Assembly: GCF_016807185.1 (NCBI RefSeq)
Contig: NZ_JAEVYN010000002.1
Coordinates: 1,048,528-1,112,527 of the forward strand
Reading direction: 5' to 3'
DNA length: 64,000 nt
From: Leptolyngbya sp. Cla-17
Lineage (GTDB): Bacteria; Cyanobacteriota; Cyanobacteriia; Leptolyngbyales; Leptolyngbyaceae
A program made the translations under genes and the position numbers. How positions within the stretch are numbered: the first letter of the stretch is position 1; every line of letters starts with the position of its first letter. The notes under the pieces were generated by a model. It was not told the origin of the DNA. It did no database searches and worked only from the letters and a program-made list of their open reading frames with translations. Below are positions 8,590 to 15,838 of the stretch, one piece after another.

Positions 8590-9642
8590 TTATGCCTCAC
8601 AGCGGCAGAGCAGCAGCCCAAACCATGCGTTAGCATCCATCCAAATTTTGAAAGGGCGTAAGCCTTTCGAGTGAAGCTGTGGTTGAAGTGTTGCCAGATC
8701 AAACTTGCGTGAAATCTCGCTGCGGATGGTTTCCCCAGCTGCCATTTCAATCGTCAGATTTAGGGTTCGCAGATGAATCGTTTGTGATTTGAGGCTGCGG
8801 AGGTGCATTTCAATTTGGTGCAACTCGGTGTTGTAGAAAGCGAAATGTTCAAACTGAGACACATCAAAATTGCCGTCGAAACGCCGGTTGAGGTGATGCA
8901 GTAGGTTGAGATTAAAGGCGGCAGTAACGCCTTGGCTATCATCATAGGCTGCCTCCAATTGAGCGGTGGATTTGTGTAAATCAACGCCGAGCAGAAAGTA
9001 ACCGCCCGATCGCAGCGCCAGTCTTACCTGCTCAAAAAAGCGATCGCACTCTTCCGGGCTAAGATTGCCTAAACTGCTGCCCAGAAAGCAAACCATCCGT
9101 TGGGGCAAATAAGCGCCTGATAAGGTTTGAAGTGCCTGGTCATAGGTGCCCACTAAGGCATGAATTTTGAGTTGCGAATAGGTTTGCAATAGGCTTTGAG
9201 CGCTGCTTTCCAAAATTCCTGCGCTAACATCAATCGGACGATAGCAGAGTGGATAGTTTTGCGCTTGATACGCTTCTAGTAACAATCGGGTTTTAGTGGA
9301 ACTGCCGCTGCCCAATTCCACCAGTTCACAGGCTCCGGTCTGCTGGGCGATCGCGCCTGCATACTGCTGCAAAATCGCTGTTTCTGTGCGAGTCAGGTAA
9401 TACTCTGGTAGGTCACAAATTTGCTCAAACAGTTGGGAGCCGCGATCATCATAAAAATATTTTGGCGGTAGTGTTTTAGGCGATCGGCTCAATCCTTGCA
9501 CAACATCCGCGCCACTGTCCTCGACAGTAGGAATGTTGGAATCTGCCAAATAGTCAATCTTCAATCGACTTGACCACTCAGGAGGACTCTTCTCAGCAAC
9601 CGATTGAAACGACATATCACCACCCGTTTTAAAACTTGACAT
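8590..9642 (-). CDS. egtD: L-histidine N-alpha-trimethyltransferase (ergothioneine synthesis)
   Basis: Makes hercynine from histidine with three SAM methyl groups, the first step of ergothioneine synthesis. Recognisable EgtD features are LPPKYFYDDRGSQLFEQI with YYLTRTE (58-86), the SAM-binding ELGSGSSTKTR (109-119), RPIDVSAG (135-142), FLGSSLGNL (186-194) and GETIRSEISRKF (303-314), the region that holds the histidine amino group. Length 350 is slightly longer than typical (about 320) because of an N-terminal extension. ATG 9642 is well supported by GGAGG (9647-9651), four bases away. The partner egtB, often adjacent in cyanobacteria, is not in this window. Confidence 0.9.
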   Translation of the reverse strand: MSSFKTGGDMSFQSVAEKSPPEWSSRLKIDYLADSNIPTVEDSGADVVQGLSRSPKTLPPKYFYDDRGSQLFEQICDLPEYYLTRTETAILQQYAGAIAQQTGACELVELGSGSSTKTRLLLEAYQAQNYPLCYRPIDVSAGILESSAQSLLQTYSQLKIHALVGTYDQALQTLSGAYLPQRMVCFLGSSLGNLSPEECDRFFEQVRLALRSGGYFLLGVDLHKSTAQLEAAYDDSQGVTAAFNLNLLHHLNRRFDGNFDVSQFEHFAFYNTELHQIEMHLRSLKSQTIHLRTLNLTIEMAAGETIRSEISRKFDLATLQPQLHSKGLRPFKIWMDANAWFGLLLCRCEA

Positions 9643-9784
9643 GTAACCTCCACAACAGTCAGCAGAACAAAAATGGCGATGCCACTGCTCGCCATTTTGC
9701 CATTAACGGCTACCACTGCATGAAAGGCAACTGAGCAAAGGATGAGAAAAGAGGGAGGAGTTTTGCATTTGCTGTACTTCCTGT

Positions 9785-9825
9785 GAAGACGCTACGCGTT
9801 GGCGAAGCCAGTCCCAAGGACTTAC
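9785..9825. repeat. Dispersed cyanobacterial interspersed repeat
   Basis: The text GACGCTACGCGTTGGCGAAG followed by CCAGTCCCAAGGACTT resembles the high-copy intergenic repeats of filamentous cyanobacteria. Only one copy is seen here, so the call rests on recognition rather than on repetition within the window. Confidence 0.45.
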
Positions 9826-9836
9826 CCCCTCGCCCT

Positions 9837-11099
9837 TCATGATTCGCCACTCGCCTCTTTTTGCGTTTCCCAATGGCTCAATATCACCGCGTTGGCGACA
9901 TTACCAATCACATTAATCACAGTTTTGAAGCCATCGGTCAGGCGATCAACTCCAGCGACGATCGCGACTCCTTCCACGGGCAAACCTGCTGCCGCTAATA
10001 CGGTAGTCATGGTGATGATGGCAGCACCGGGTACACCCGGAGTACTAAAGGAGACCAGAAACGCGCTCAGGGCGATCGCCAACAGCATCTCTGAAGTGAT
10101 CGGAATGTGATAAATCTGCGCAATGAATAAAGCATTGAAACTCTGTAAAATGGCTGCGCCGTCTCGCTTTAATGCCGTGCCAAGGGGAATGGCAAAACTG
10201 GCAATATCAGGGCGCAATCCGTAACTGTCCTGAGCATTTTGTAGGGCAATGGGAAGGGCGGCATTAGAACTGGCGGTGCCAAAGGCAAGCGAGAGCGCCG
10301 GAAACAGGCTTTGCAAAAGATGAATGGGTTTTGCTTTGAGAAGTGCCAATGTTAGAACGTATATCCCAGCCATGAGCAATGTTGTGAACAGCAAGCCCAA
10401 AATGTAAATCAATAGCTTGGCAATGACTGCCAATCCTTGAGTCGCGATAATCGAACTGATCAACGCAAAAACGCCAATGGGCGCTGTGTACAGAATAATC
10501 GATAAAATCTTTTCACTGATGGCGTAAATGCTCTCTACCACCGCCAAAAAGCTAGTTGCTTTCTCTCCTGCAAGCTGAATGCCTACGCCGATCAACGCTG
10601 CCGAAAAAATGGTTTGCAGTAAATTTCCCGTGCTGAGCGCTTCTATGGGATTGATGGGCACTAAACTAATTAGCCAATCGAGCAGGGATGGGCTTTGTTC
10701 ATGAATCGTGGCGACTGGTAAAGATAATCCTGTGATTCCAGCGCCAGGTTGCAAGATGCTGCAAGTTACCATGCCCAATGCAACCGCGATCGCGCTGGTG
10801 ACGGCATAGCTCGTCATCAGTTTGAGGGTATATCGTCCCACCTGACTCGCGTCTTGAATGCGGGTCAACCCCAAAATTAGGGAAGAAAAAACAATGGGAA
10901 TAACGACAAACTGAATTAATCGCAGAAATATCCGCCCAATCGGGTCTAAAACATAGCGATCAATCGCAGGTACGCTGGCAGGTATGAACTGGTTTAGCCC
11001 AATTCCAAACAAAATACCCAGACCCAGCGCCATTAAGATCAGCGTAGATAAACTGATTGAGCGATTGTCGGGCGATCGCGGATCGGTGGTTGTTTGCAT
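9837..11099 (-). CDS. Dicarboxylate/amino-acid:cation symporter (DAACS/SDF family)
   Basis: A 420-residue inner-membrane transporter of the GltP/DctA/GltPh family, moving glutamate, aspartate or C4-dicarboxylates with Na+ or H+. Visible features are the hydrophobic N-terminal helices, FVVIPIVFSSLILGL near 70, the first re-entrant loop FGTASSNAALPIALQNA (the family serine-rich motif), and the second re-entrant loop VSFSTPGVPGAAIITM with AAGLPVEG and a cation-site helix carrying GVDRLTDGFKTVINVIGN. Length is standard. It lies downstream of a response-regulator gene on the same strand, separated by about 60 bases; a link to that regulator is only suggested by position. Confidence 0.92.
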   Translation of the reverse strand: MQTTTDPRSPDNRSISLSTLILMALGLGILFGIGLNQFIPASVPAIDRYVLDPIGRIFLRLIQFVVIPIVFSSLILGLTRIQDASQVGRYTLKLMTSYAVTSAIAVALGMVTCSILQPGAGITGLSLPVATIHEQSPSLLDWLISLVPINPIEALSTGNLLQTIFSAALIGVGIQLAGEKATSFLAVVESIYAISEKILSIILYTAPIGVFALISSIIATQGLAVIAKLLIYILGLLFTTLLMAGIYVLTLALLKAKPIHLLQSLFPALSLAFGTASSNAALPIALQNAQDSYGLRPDIASFAIPLGTALKRDGAAILQSFNALFIAQIYHIPITSEMLLAIALSAFLVSFSTPGVPGAAIITMTTVLAAAGLPVEGVAIVAGVDRLTDGFKTVINVIGNVANAVILSHWETQKEASGES

Positions 11100-11161
11100 T
11101 CGCCTCGCAGATAGTCCTTTGCGAGGTTATTATCTCAGACTTGATTACTTCTATCTGCCGC

Positions 11162-11881
11162 TTATGCCACTAAGCCCGATCTCAGTGCTCGAACGGCTGC
11201 CTGCGTTCGATCTTCAGCGCAAAGCTTGCTCAAAATATTGCGGACGTGGGTTTTAACCGTGCCTACCGTAATGTACAGCTTGTCTGCGATCGCTGCATTG
11301 CTGCAACCTGAGACAATCAGTTCCAAAATTTCTAACTCGCGTTCCGTCAGCGGATAGCTTTCTAAAACCTGCTCCATTTCTGGATCAACTGCGCCAATTG
11401 CAACGGTTTTAGCTTGACGATTGCCATGACCATTCGATGGAGTTTGACGGACCTGGTGCAAGACTACATTTGCGATCGCAGGGTCAATCCACGAACAGCC
11501 CGAATGAGTCGCCCGTAGCGCTTCTACCAGCTTGTCAATGCTTACATCCTTCATACAGTAAGAATCGGCACCCGCCGCGAATGCAGCTAGCACGGCATCT
11601 TCGCTGTCGTGCATTGTCAAAATCAAAATCTTCGTTTTGTCATTGTTCGTTGTAGCTTGAAATTGCCGAAACTTTTGCGTCAACTCAATCCCATCCATAT
11701 CGGGTAACCCGATATCGACGATCGCCACATCGGGTTGAGTACTTTCCAACACTCTCAAACCTTGAGAAGCATTCGGAGCCTCGCCCACAATGCAAATCCC
11801 TTCTTGCTGCTTTAATGCCGTCCGCAATCCAATCCGTGTTAGATCGTGATCTTCGATTAGTACAACATTAAGTTCGCTCAT
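11162..11881 (-). CDS. NarL/FixJ-type DNA-binding response regulator
   Basis: A 239-residue two-component transcription regulator. The receiver domain (about 1-125) has the acidic pocket in VLIEDHD, the phospho-acceptor Asp in DVAIVDIGLPDMDG (about residue 56), the switch threonine in LTMHD and the conserved lysine in YCMKDVS. A linker leads to a LuxR-type helix-turn-helix (about 175-235): LTERELEILELIVSGCSN, then YITVGTVKTHVRNILSKL. The tail DRTQAAVRALRSGLV is typical of a widespread cyanobacterial clade. No histidine kinase is next to it, so its partner is unknown. The symporter gene lies downstream on the same strand and could be a target (inference). Confidence 0.92.
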   Translation of the reverse strand: MSELNVVLIEDHDLTRIGLRTALKQQEGICIVGEAPNASQGLRVLESTQPDVAIVDIGLPDMDGIELTQKFRQFQATTNNDKTKILILTMHDSEDAVLAAFAAGADSYCMKDVSIDKLVEALRATHSGCSWIDPAIANVVLHQVRQTPSNGHGNRQAKTVAIGAVDPEMEQVLESYPLTERELEILELIVSGCSNAAIADKLYITVGTVKTHVRNILSKLCAEDRTQAAVRALRSGLVA

Positions 11882-12207
11882 TGTCTCATTCCTTACCGAG
11901 TGACCAAAGGTTTAAACATTAGTTATGTTTATCCCTATTATTTAGATAAAGGCTTTGACTGCAAATCACATCCACCAATAGACATAGAGCCTCTCTCTAA
12001 AGGTCAACAGTCTAGTCAAATAATCTCCGCCTATGATATGAAAAAATTGGGTGGGGTCATTAATATCACCATTTAGATACGCATTTATCCACTGAAGATC
12101 ACACCCTCGCTGCATGTGAAATGGCAACTCAGTGCCTTAACTTTTAAGAAAGGCTTAAATAATCTTTGAGGCAGCACAAGTGATACTCAATCAATATAGG
12201 AAGCGCG
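11882..12207. other. Divergent intergenic region between two response regulator genes
   Basis: This AT-rich stretch of 326 bases separates two divergently oriented regulator genes and must hold both promoters. I see no gene, strong hairpin or clear box. A ribosome site TAGGAAG (12197-12203) serves the plus-strand gene. Confidence 0.6.
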
Positions 12208-12648
12208 ATGTCGATGCAGGAATCGCGGTTAATTAATGTCCTCCTCGTAGAGGATGACGAAGTAGATGTGATGAACGTTAGGCGGGCATTTAAGAAGAGC
12301 AACATCTCAAATCCCTTGTATATTGCAACCAATGGTATTGAAGCACTTGCCATGTTGCGTCGTAGCTCTAATCAATGTGACGCTATTCCTGCATATCGCA
12401 GATTAATTCTTTTAGATCTGAATATGCCTAAAATGGGCGGCATTGAATTTTTAAACGCGCTCCGGGCAGATCCAGTCCTGAAAAAAACGCCGGTCGTTGT
12501 TCTCACCACCTCTAACCGCGATCAAGACCGCGCGGAAGCCTATCACTTTAACATTGCTGGATATTTGGTTAAACCTGTAACCTTCAACGCTTTTACCGAA
12601 CTGATGGCAACCCTAAACCAATATTGGATGCTCTGTGAAATGCCCTGA
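12208..12648 (+). CDS. Rcp1-like single-domain response regulator
   Basis: A stand-alone 146-residue receiver domain with no output domain. It shows the acidic pair in LLVEDDEVDV, the long loop before the phospho-Asp in RLILLDLNMPKMGG, TTSNRDQDRAEAY and the conserved Lys in GYLVKPV. The EDD..D...RAFKK start and the late LNQYW helix match Rcp1, the regulator used by cyanobacterial phytochromes and related kinases. ATG 12208 follows TAGGAAG with good spacing; a second ATG lies at codon 3. There is no kinase or phytochrome gene nearby, so it is an orphan that probably relays phosphate to or from a distant kinase. Confidence 0.9.
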   Translation: MSMQESRLINVLLVEDDEVDVMNVRRAFKKSNISNPLYIATNGIEALAMLRRSSNQCDAIPAYRRLILLDLNMPKMGGIEFLNALRADPVLKKTPVVVLTTSNRDQDRAEAYHFNIAGYLVKPVTFNAFTELMATLNQYWMLCEMP

Positions 12649-12726
12649 TGAAGTGCTACTGGCGAGTTGCTAGGTGCGATCTCGACATTTACGAACCATA
12701 CAACTGAGCGACTGCTCCGGTTGAGA

Positions 12727-12792
12727 TTGCTTGAAAAAGTGAAAGATGACGGTATAAGTCATTCAAGCAACTGAAACCGTCAGTTTAAGCAA
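12727..12792 (+). other. Structured intergenic element with competing stems (pseudoknot-capable)
   Basis: Stem 1 pairs 12727-12735 (TTGCTTGAA) with 12762-12770, a perfect 9 bp. Stem 2 pairs 12747-12753 (TGACGGT) with 12776-12782, a perfect 7 bp, and its two arms interleave with stem 1, giving H-type pseudoknot topology. A second copy of the stem 1 right arm, TTTAAGCAA at 12784-12792, could pair with the same left arm (one G-U) and instead enclose stem 2 as a nested hairpin. It lies between the Rcp1-like gene and the promoter of the next gene. It could be a 3' element, a small RNA or a DNA repeat; no family is recognised. Confidence 0.45.
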
Positions 12793-12935
12793 AGGGTTGC
12801 AAATTAAAAACCGTCGCATGGTGAACGATCTTACGCGATCGCTGCCGCAAAGGTTTCTAAGATGTCACCAAACCGTGTCTGACTAACCCTTTTAGTACTT
12901 CACGTATCACAATCTGTATTTCACGATCAAGATTA

Positions 12936-12964
12936 TTGCAGGTCTGTTTTTAATCTATTAGAAT
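12936..12964 (+). promoter_or_regulatory. Sigma-70-type promoter for the small-gene pair
   Basis: TTGCAG (12936-12941), a 17-base spacer, then TAGAAT (12959-12964), both close to the -35 and -10 consensus. Expected start near 12971, giving a leader of about 24 bases before ATG 12995. Confidence 0.65.
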
Positions 12965-12994
12965 AGTACATAAGAACTAAAAACTCAATTACTT

Positions 12995-13261
12995 ATGACT
13001 AAGCACTACATTCTTAACTTGGATCCGGCTGCGAAGTACGAATGGGATCGATGCACTCTTCGAGATCCGATTACGGCTGAGCATCCTGCTTTGGCAGATT
13101 TAGTGGCACGAGCAGTGGGCGAACGTGCTGGCTCTTATTTAGTTGCAATCAATATTGAAGTCAAGGTGTTAGAAGAAGCGGCGATCGCACCTAAGCCGTT
13201 AGCTTCTGTGGCGGAAGTCCCAAGTCGGATGATGCCGCAATTGGCAGAACTGGTTGCCTAG
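12995..13261 (+). CDS. Small conserved-looking protein of unknown function (88 aa)
   Basis: I do not recognise this protein. It is soluble, with no signal or membrane segment. The N-terminal half is mixed (YILNLDPAAKYEWDRCTLRDP), followed by a helix (ALADLVARAVGERAG), a strand-like SYLVAINIEVKVLEE and an Ala/Pro-rich tail. A good promoter lies just upstream, and no ribosome binding site is visible before ATG 12995. A second short coiled-coil gene follows within about 60 bases on the same strand, separated by a heptanucleotide repeat, so the pair is probably one transcript. Codon use looks ordinary for the window. Confidence 0.65.
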   Translation: MTKHYILNLDPAAKYEWDRCTLRDPITAEHPALADLVARAVGERAGSYLVAINIEVKVLEEAAIAPKPLASVAEVPSRMMPQLAELVA

Positions 13262-13283
13262 GTGGGTGAATATTAGACGGTTA

Positions 13284-13311
13284 GTTTTGAGTTGTGAACT
13301 GTGAGTTGTAT
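13284..13311. repeat. Heptanucleotide tandem repeat upstream of the coiled-coil gene
   Basis: Four degenerate 7-base units (GTTTTGA, GTTGTGA, then ACTGTGA, GTTGTAT) run at 13284-13311 and stop one base before the GGAGG ribosome site of the next gene. Confidence 0.75.
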
Positions 13312-13322
13312 TGGAGGTTTCG

Positions 13323-13697
13323 ATGAAGCTTAATTTGAGCCAATATCCCAGCGCGATCGCTCAAGCGTCTCAAGCAGTAAATGAGGTGGAGCATCAGCTT
13401 GCAGAGATGCGATTACACCTTACTCGATTAGAAGGAAACGCAGACAAAATTTCTGCTTTTGAAGCTAATTTAAAGAATGATAATCAGCGACGAGCGCGCA
13501 GGTTTGAAATCTTGCAAGCTAATCATGAATATCGCCCTGCCTGCGATGCAATAAATCGGCTTAACACTGAAAAATCTCATGCTGTGGCACGCTTGGAGCA
13601 TTTACGAAACGAGTTTAGTGTGGCAAAGTTGGAAACGAGACTTGCGATCGCACAAAAGCTGATTGGGCTGGAAACGCGAGAATTAGTAGGATTATAG
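13323..13697 (+). CDS. Small coiled-coil protein of unknown function (124 aa)
   Basis: Not recognised. ATG 13323 is chosen because GGAGG (13313-13317) sits five bases upstream; an in-frame TTG at 13311 lies before that site and cannot use it. The protein is helical and charged throughout, with heptad-like Leu/Ala spacing in AVNEVEHQLAEMRLHLTRLE and again near the C-terminus (AVARLEHLRNEFSVAKLETR), separated by a basic NDNQRRARRF segment. No signal peptide or metal motif is present. It probably forms a long helical hairpin or dimer. The adjacent 88-residue gene is the likely functional partner; nothing in the sequence reveals the process. Confidence 0.68.
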   Translation: MKLNLSQYPSAIAQASQAVNEVEHQLAEMRLHLTRLEGNADKISAFEANLKNDNQRRARRFEILQANHEYRPACDAINRLNTEKSHAVARLEHLRNEFSVAKLETRLAIAQKLIGLETRELVGL

Positions 13698-13861
13698 AAA
13701 TTGTAGTGCTATACGACGCAGACTATAGGTTTCAAACGATCCTTCTAAAGGCAGAGATGTAGATTCTTTTTGGTCACAAGATTAGCTCTTTGGTTGGATG
13801 AGAATCAATTTAATAACCCGCTACTATTCAGTTACACTAAACAACTTAAATGGAGCGAGGT

Positions 13862-14470
13862 ATGAAAAACTTAATTTCTAACCTAATAGAAAATATTGTT
13901 TCTAACTTAAAGAAACTTCAACTGAAGCAAGTTGCGATCGTACTGCTAGCTGGCTTTTTGGTAGTATTTAACACTGCTTGTAGTTCTAAAGTCGCTGATG
14001 CAACTAAATCTGTTAGCAATCCGAATCCTTATGCGGGTCAAGGCGGAATGCAGAAAGAAATGTACGATGCAGTACAGCGTCCTGCTGGAGGCATGAACCA
14101 GTATAACGATGATGCTAAGTATGATTCTGATAAAAATCAGATGCAAAATAAAAAGTACGTCCAACGTGCTCAGAACAACCTAAAGAATCGGGTCGATTCT
14201 CCTCAAGACGCGGTGGATAATCTGCGTCAGAAAAATCCTTTAGGAGACAAGGCACAGGAAACGGCTGAAAAAGTGCAGAAAAGTGCAGAAAAGTTACAAA
14301 AAGATTTTGCTAAGGGAACTGAGCGGGGTATTGACAATATCAAGCAGAACGTAGACCGGGCAAGCGATGCGGCTCCTAAAGTCGTTGATCAAGCAAAGCA
14401 AAATGCTAAGGGTGCAGGCAAAGATCTAATCATGGGTGGCTCAAAAGACTTGCCTAACAAAAACATGTAG
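13862..14470 (+). CDS. Lipoprotein with Lys/Gln/Ala-rich amphipathic repeats
   Basis: A 202-residue predicted lipoprotein. ATG 13862 is preferred because GGAG (13852-13855) is six bases upstream; the upstream ATG 13850 overlaps that site. The signal has a long N-region, a hydrophobic stretch (VAIVLLAGFLVVF) and lipobox NTACSS. The mature part begins with Asn/Pro/Gly/Tyr-rich sequence and continues with LEA-like amphipathic helices (QETAEKVQKSAEKLQKDFAKG, TERGIDNIKQNVDRASDAAP). It resembles a cyanobacterial lipoprotein family of unknown function (possibly DUF6658; from memory and unverified). It may protect or space the envelope under stress (inference). A strong terminator follows. Confidence 0.78.
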   Translation: MKNLISNLIENIVSNLKKLQLKQVAIVLLAGFLVVFNTACSSKVADATKSVSNPNPYAGQGGMQKEMYDAVQRPAGGMNQYNDDAKYDSDKNQMQNKKYVQRAQNNLKNRVDSPQDAVDNLRQKNPLGDKAQETAEKVQKSAEKLQKDFAKGTERGIDNIKQNVDRASDAAPKVVDQAKQNAKGAGKDLIMGGSKDLPNKNM

Positions 14471-14541
14471 TTTGGTAGGCTTGCGATCGCGTCTCATAAC
14501 TTTGGGCGTAATGCATTTAAAACATTAATAACTATCTACTG

Positions 14542-14574
14542 AGCGATCTCTTGTACATTTGAGATCGCTTTTTT
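14542..14574 (+). terminator. Rho-independent terminator of the lipoprotein gene
   Basis: A 9-bp perfect stem (AGCGATCTC 14542-14550 with GAGATCGCT 14561-14569), 10-base loop, then six T residues. It ends 23 bases before the next gene. Confidence 0.92.
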
Positions 14575-14597
14575 CGTGTTTAGTCTAAACATCAGTT

Positions 14598-15506
14598 ATG
14601 AACCACGGCTGGATTTATCGAGAGCAGATCAAACGCTCGGATGCTGGATTGACAGTATTAGACTATTACACCCAACGCTATCGTCACTCTAGCCGGGATG
14701 AGTGGCACCAAAGAATTGCACAGGGGCAAGTGCTGCTGGATGAACAGCCCAGCATGGCAGAGACCGTATTGCAGCCGGAGCAATGGTTAGCCTACCATCG
14801 TCCACCGTGGGAAGAGCCAGAAGTGCCGCTGGAGTTTGCAGTGCTGTATGAAGATGAGGATTTGTTGGTGATAGCGAAGCCTTCTGGGTTGCCTGTGCTG
14901 CCGGGGGGAGGCTTTTTAGAACACACGCTGCTGGGTCAGTTACACCAGCAATATCCGCACGATACGCCTGCGCCAATTCATCGACTTGGGCGCGGCACAT
15001 CGGGATTGATGCTGTTGGCGCGATCGCCTTTGGCAAAAGCTCATCTCAGCCAGCAACTGCGAAAGCGGCAGATTCATAAGGTATATCGTGCTTTGGTTGG
15101 AGTGGGCGAGATGCCGGATCAGTTCACGATTACTCAACCAATTGGAAAAATCCCCCATCCTGTTTTGGGCTATATCTATGGGGCCGCACCGGATGGCTTG
15201 TCTGCCCACAGTCAAGTTCAAGTCCTCAAACGCCAGTCCAACAGTACTCTGCTAGAAGTCACTATTTTGACGGGGCGACCTCACCAAATTCGGATTCATC
15301 TCGCTACTGCTGGCTTTCCTTTACTAGGTGACCCGCTCTATGTTGTGGGCGGCATTCCCCTATTAAAGTCCATTAATGGGGATGAACAATTTCCTGTGCC
15401 CGGTGATTGTGGCTATCATCTCCATGCTTATCACCTCCGCTTCATTCATCCTAAAACTAAGGATTGTATCCACATCACTTGTCCCGCCCCAGCAGAGCTG
15501 GATTAA
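14598..15506 (+). CDS. RluA-family pseudouridine synthase-like protein lacking the catalytic Asp
   Basis: A 302-residue protein with the RluA/RsuA layout: an N-terminal S4-like region (about 15-65, HQRIAQGQVLLDEQ), then LLVIAKPSGLPVLPGG, the signature loop, LVGVG, and GRPHQIRIHLATAGFPLLGDPLY in the last third. The signature loop normally reads HRLDxxTSG, with the Asp essential for catalysis. Here codons 128-136 read HRLGRGTSG, so Gly131 replaces that Asp; the nucleotides (CTT GGG CGC) are unambiguous. Some plant and cyanobacterial relatives share HRLGRGTSG as I recall it, so this may be a distinct clade rather than a recent mutation. It may bind RNA without modifying it, or use another residue. 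Confidence 0.85.
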   Translation: MNHGWIYREQIKRSDAGLTVLDYYTQRYRHSSRDEWHQRIAQGQVLLDEQPSMAETVLQPEQWLAYHRPPWEEPEVPLEFAVLYEDEDLLVIAKPSGLPVLPGGGFLEHTLLGQLHQQYPHDTPAPIHRLGRGTSGLMLLARSPLAKAHLSQQLRKRQIHKVYRALVGVGEMPDQFTITQPIGKIPHPVLGYIYGAAPDGLSAHSQVQVLKRQSNSTLLEVTILTGRPHQIRIHLATAGFPLLGDPLYVVGGIPLLKSINGDEQFPVPGDCGYHLHAYHLRFIHPKTKDCIHITCPAPAELD

Positions 15507-15546
15507 AGCTGATTAAAAATTTGGTGCGTTTCGGCTATGCTTGCTG

Positions 15547-15765
15547 CTACATCGCTGATTGAAGCTGAGACAGTAGCCAAGCGCTGACTTTGCCATGATT
15601 CGTTTGCCGACTGCGGTGCAGGGCTTCTTCTAGCAGCGCGACCGCTAGACCTGGCAGCACTTGAGACTGGTCGATCCGACGACTACCGCGATTTGCGATC
15701 TCAAAAGCAATAATTTCACCCTTAGCCCTCATCGTATCTAGTTTTTTAACCGGTTTGAGTGGCAA
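15547..15765 (-). pseudogene. Probable C-terminal remnant of a Uma2-family (DUF820) gene
   Basis: A 72-codon open frame whose second half (SQVLPGLAVALLEEALHRSR, then TNHGKVSAWLLSQLQ) resembles the C-terminal tail of Uma2-family proteins, which follows the nuclease core. The core with its PD and ExK residues is missing, and the only start codons are TTG 15765 and an internal ATG at codon 12, neither with a ribosome site. I read it as a decayed fragment left in the gap between the RluA-like gene and ilvA. A tiny stand-alone gene is possible. An intact Uma2 gene lies 2 kb away. Confidence 0.42.
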
Positions 15766-15838
15766 ATTTCCACAGCTTCAAAGAATCTCGCGAGTGGTGG
15801 CGTAAAATTGTCTTCCATCCAGCATTTCAACTATTACC

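Noticed and set aside
11103..11126. Small inverted repeat (CCTCGCA/TGCGAGG) between the regulator and symporter genes
   Set aside because: Only 7 bp and no T run in the direction of transcription; too weak to call a terminator.
12727..12792. Miniature transposon (MITE)
   Set aside because: No target-site duplication or second copy was seen in the window; kept only as a structured element.
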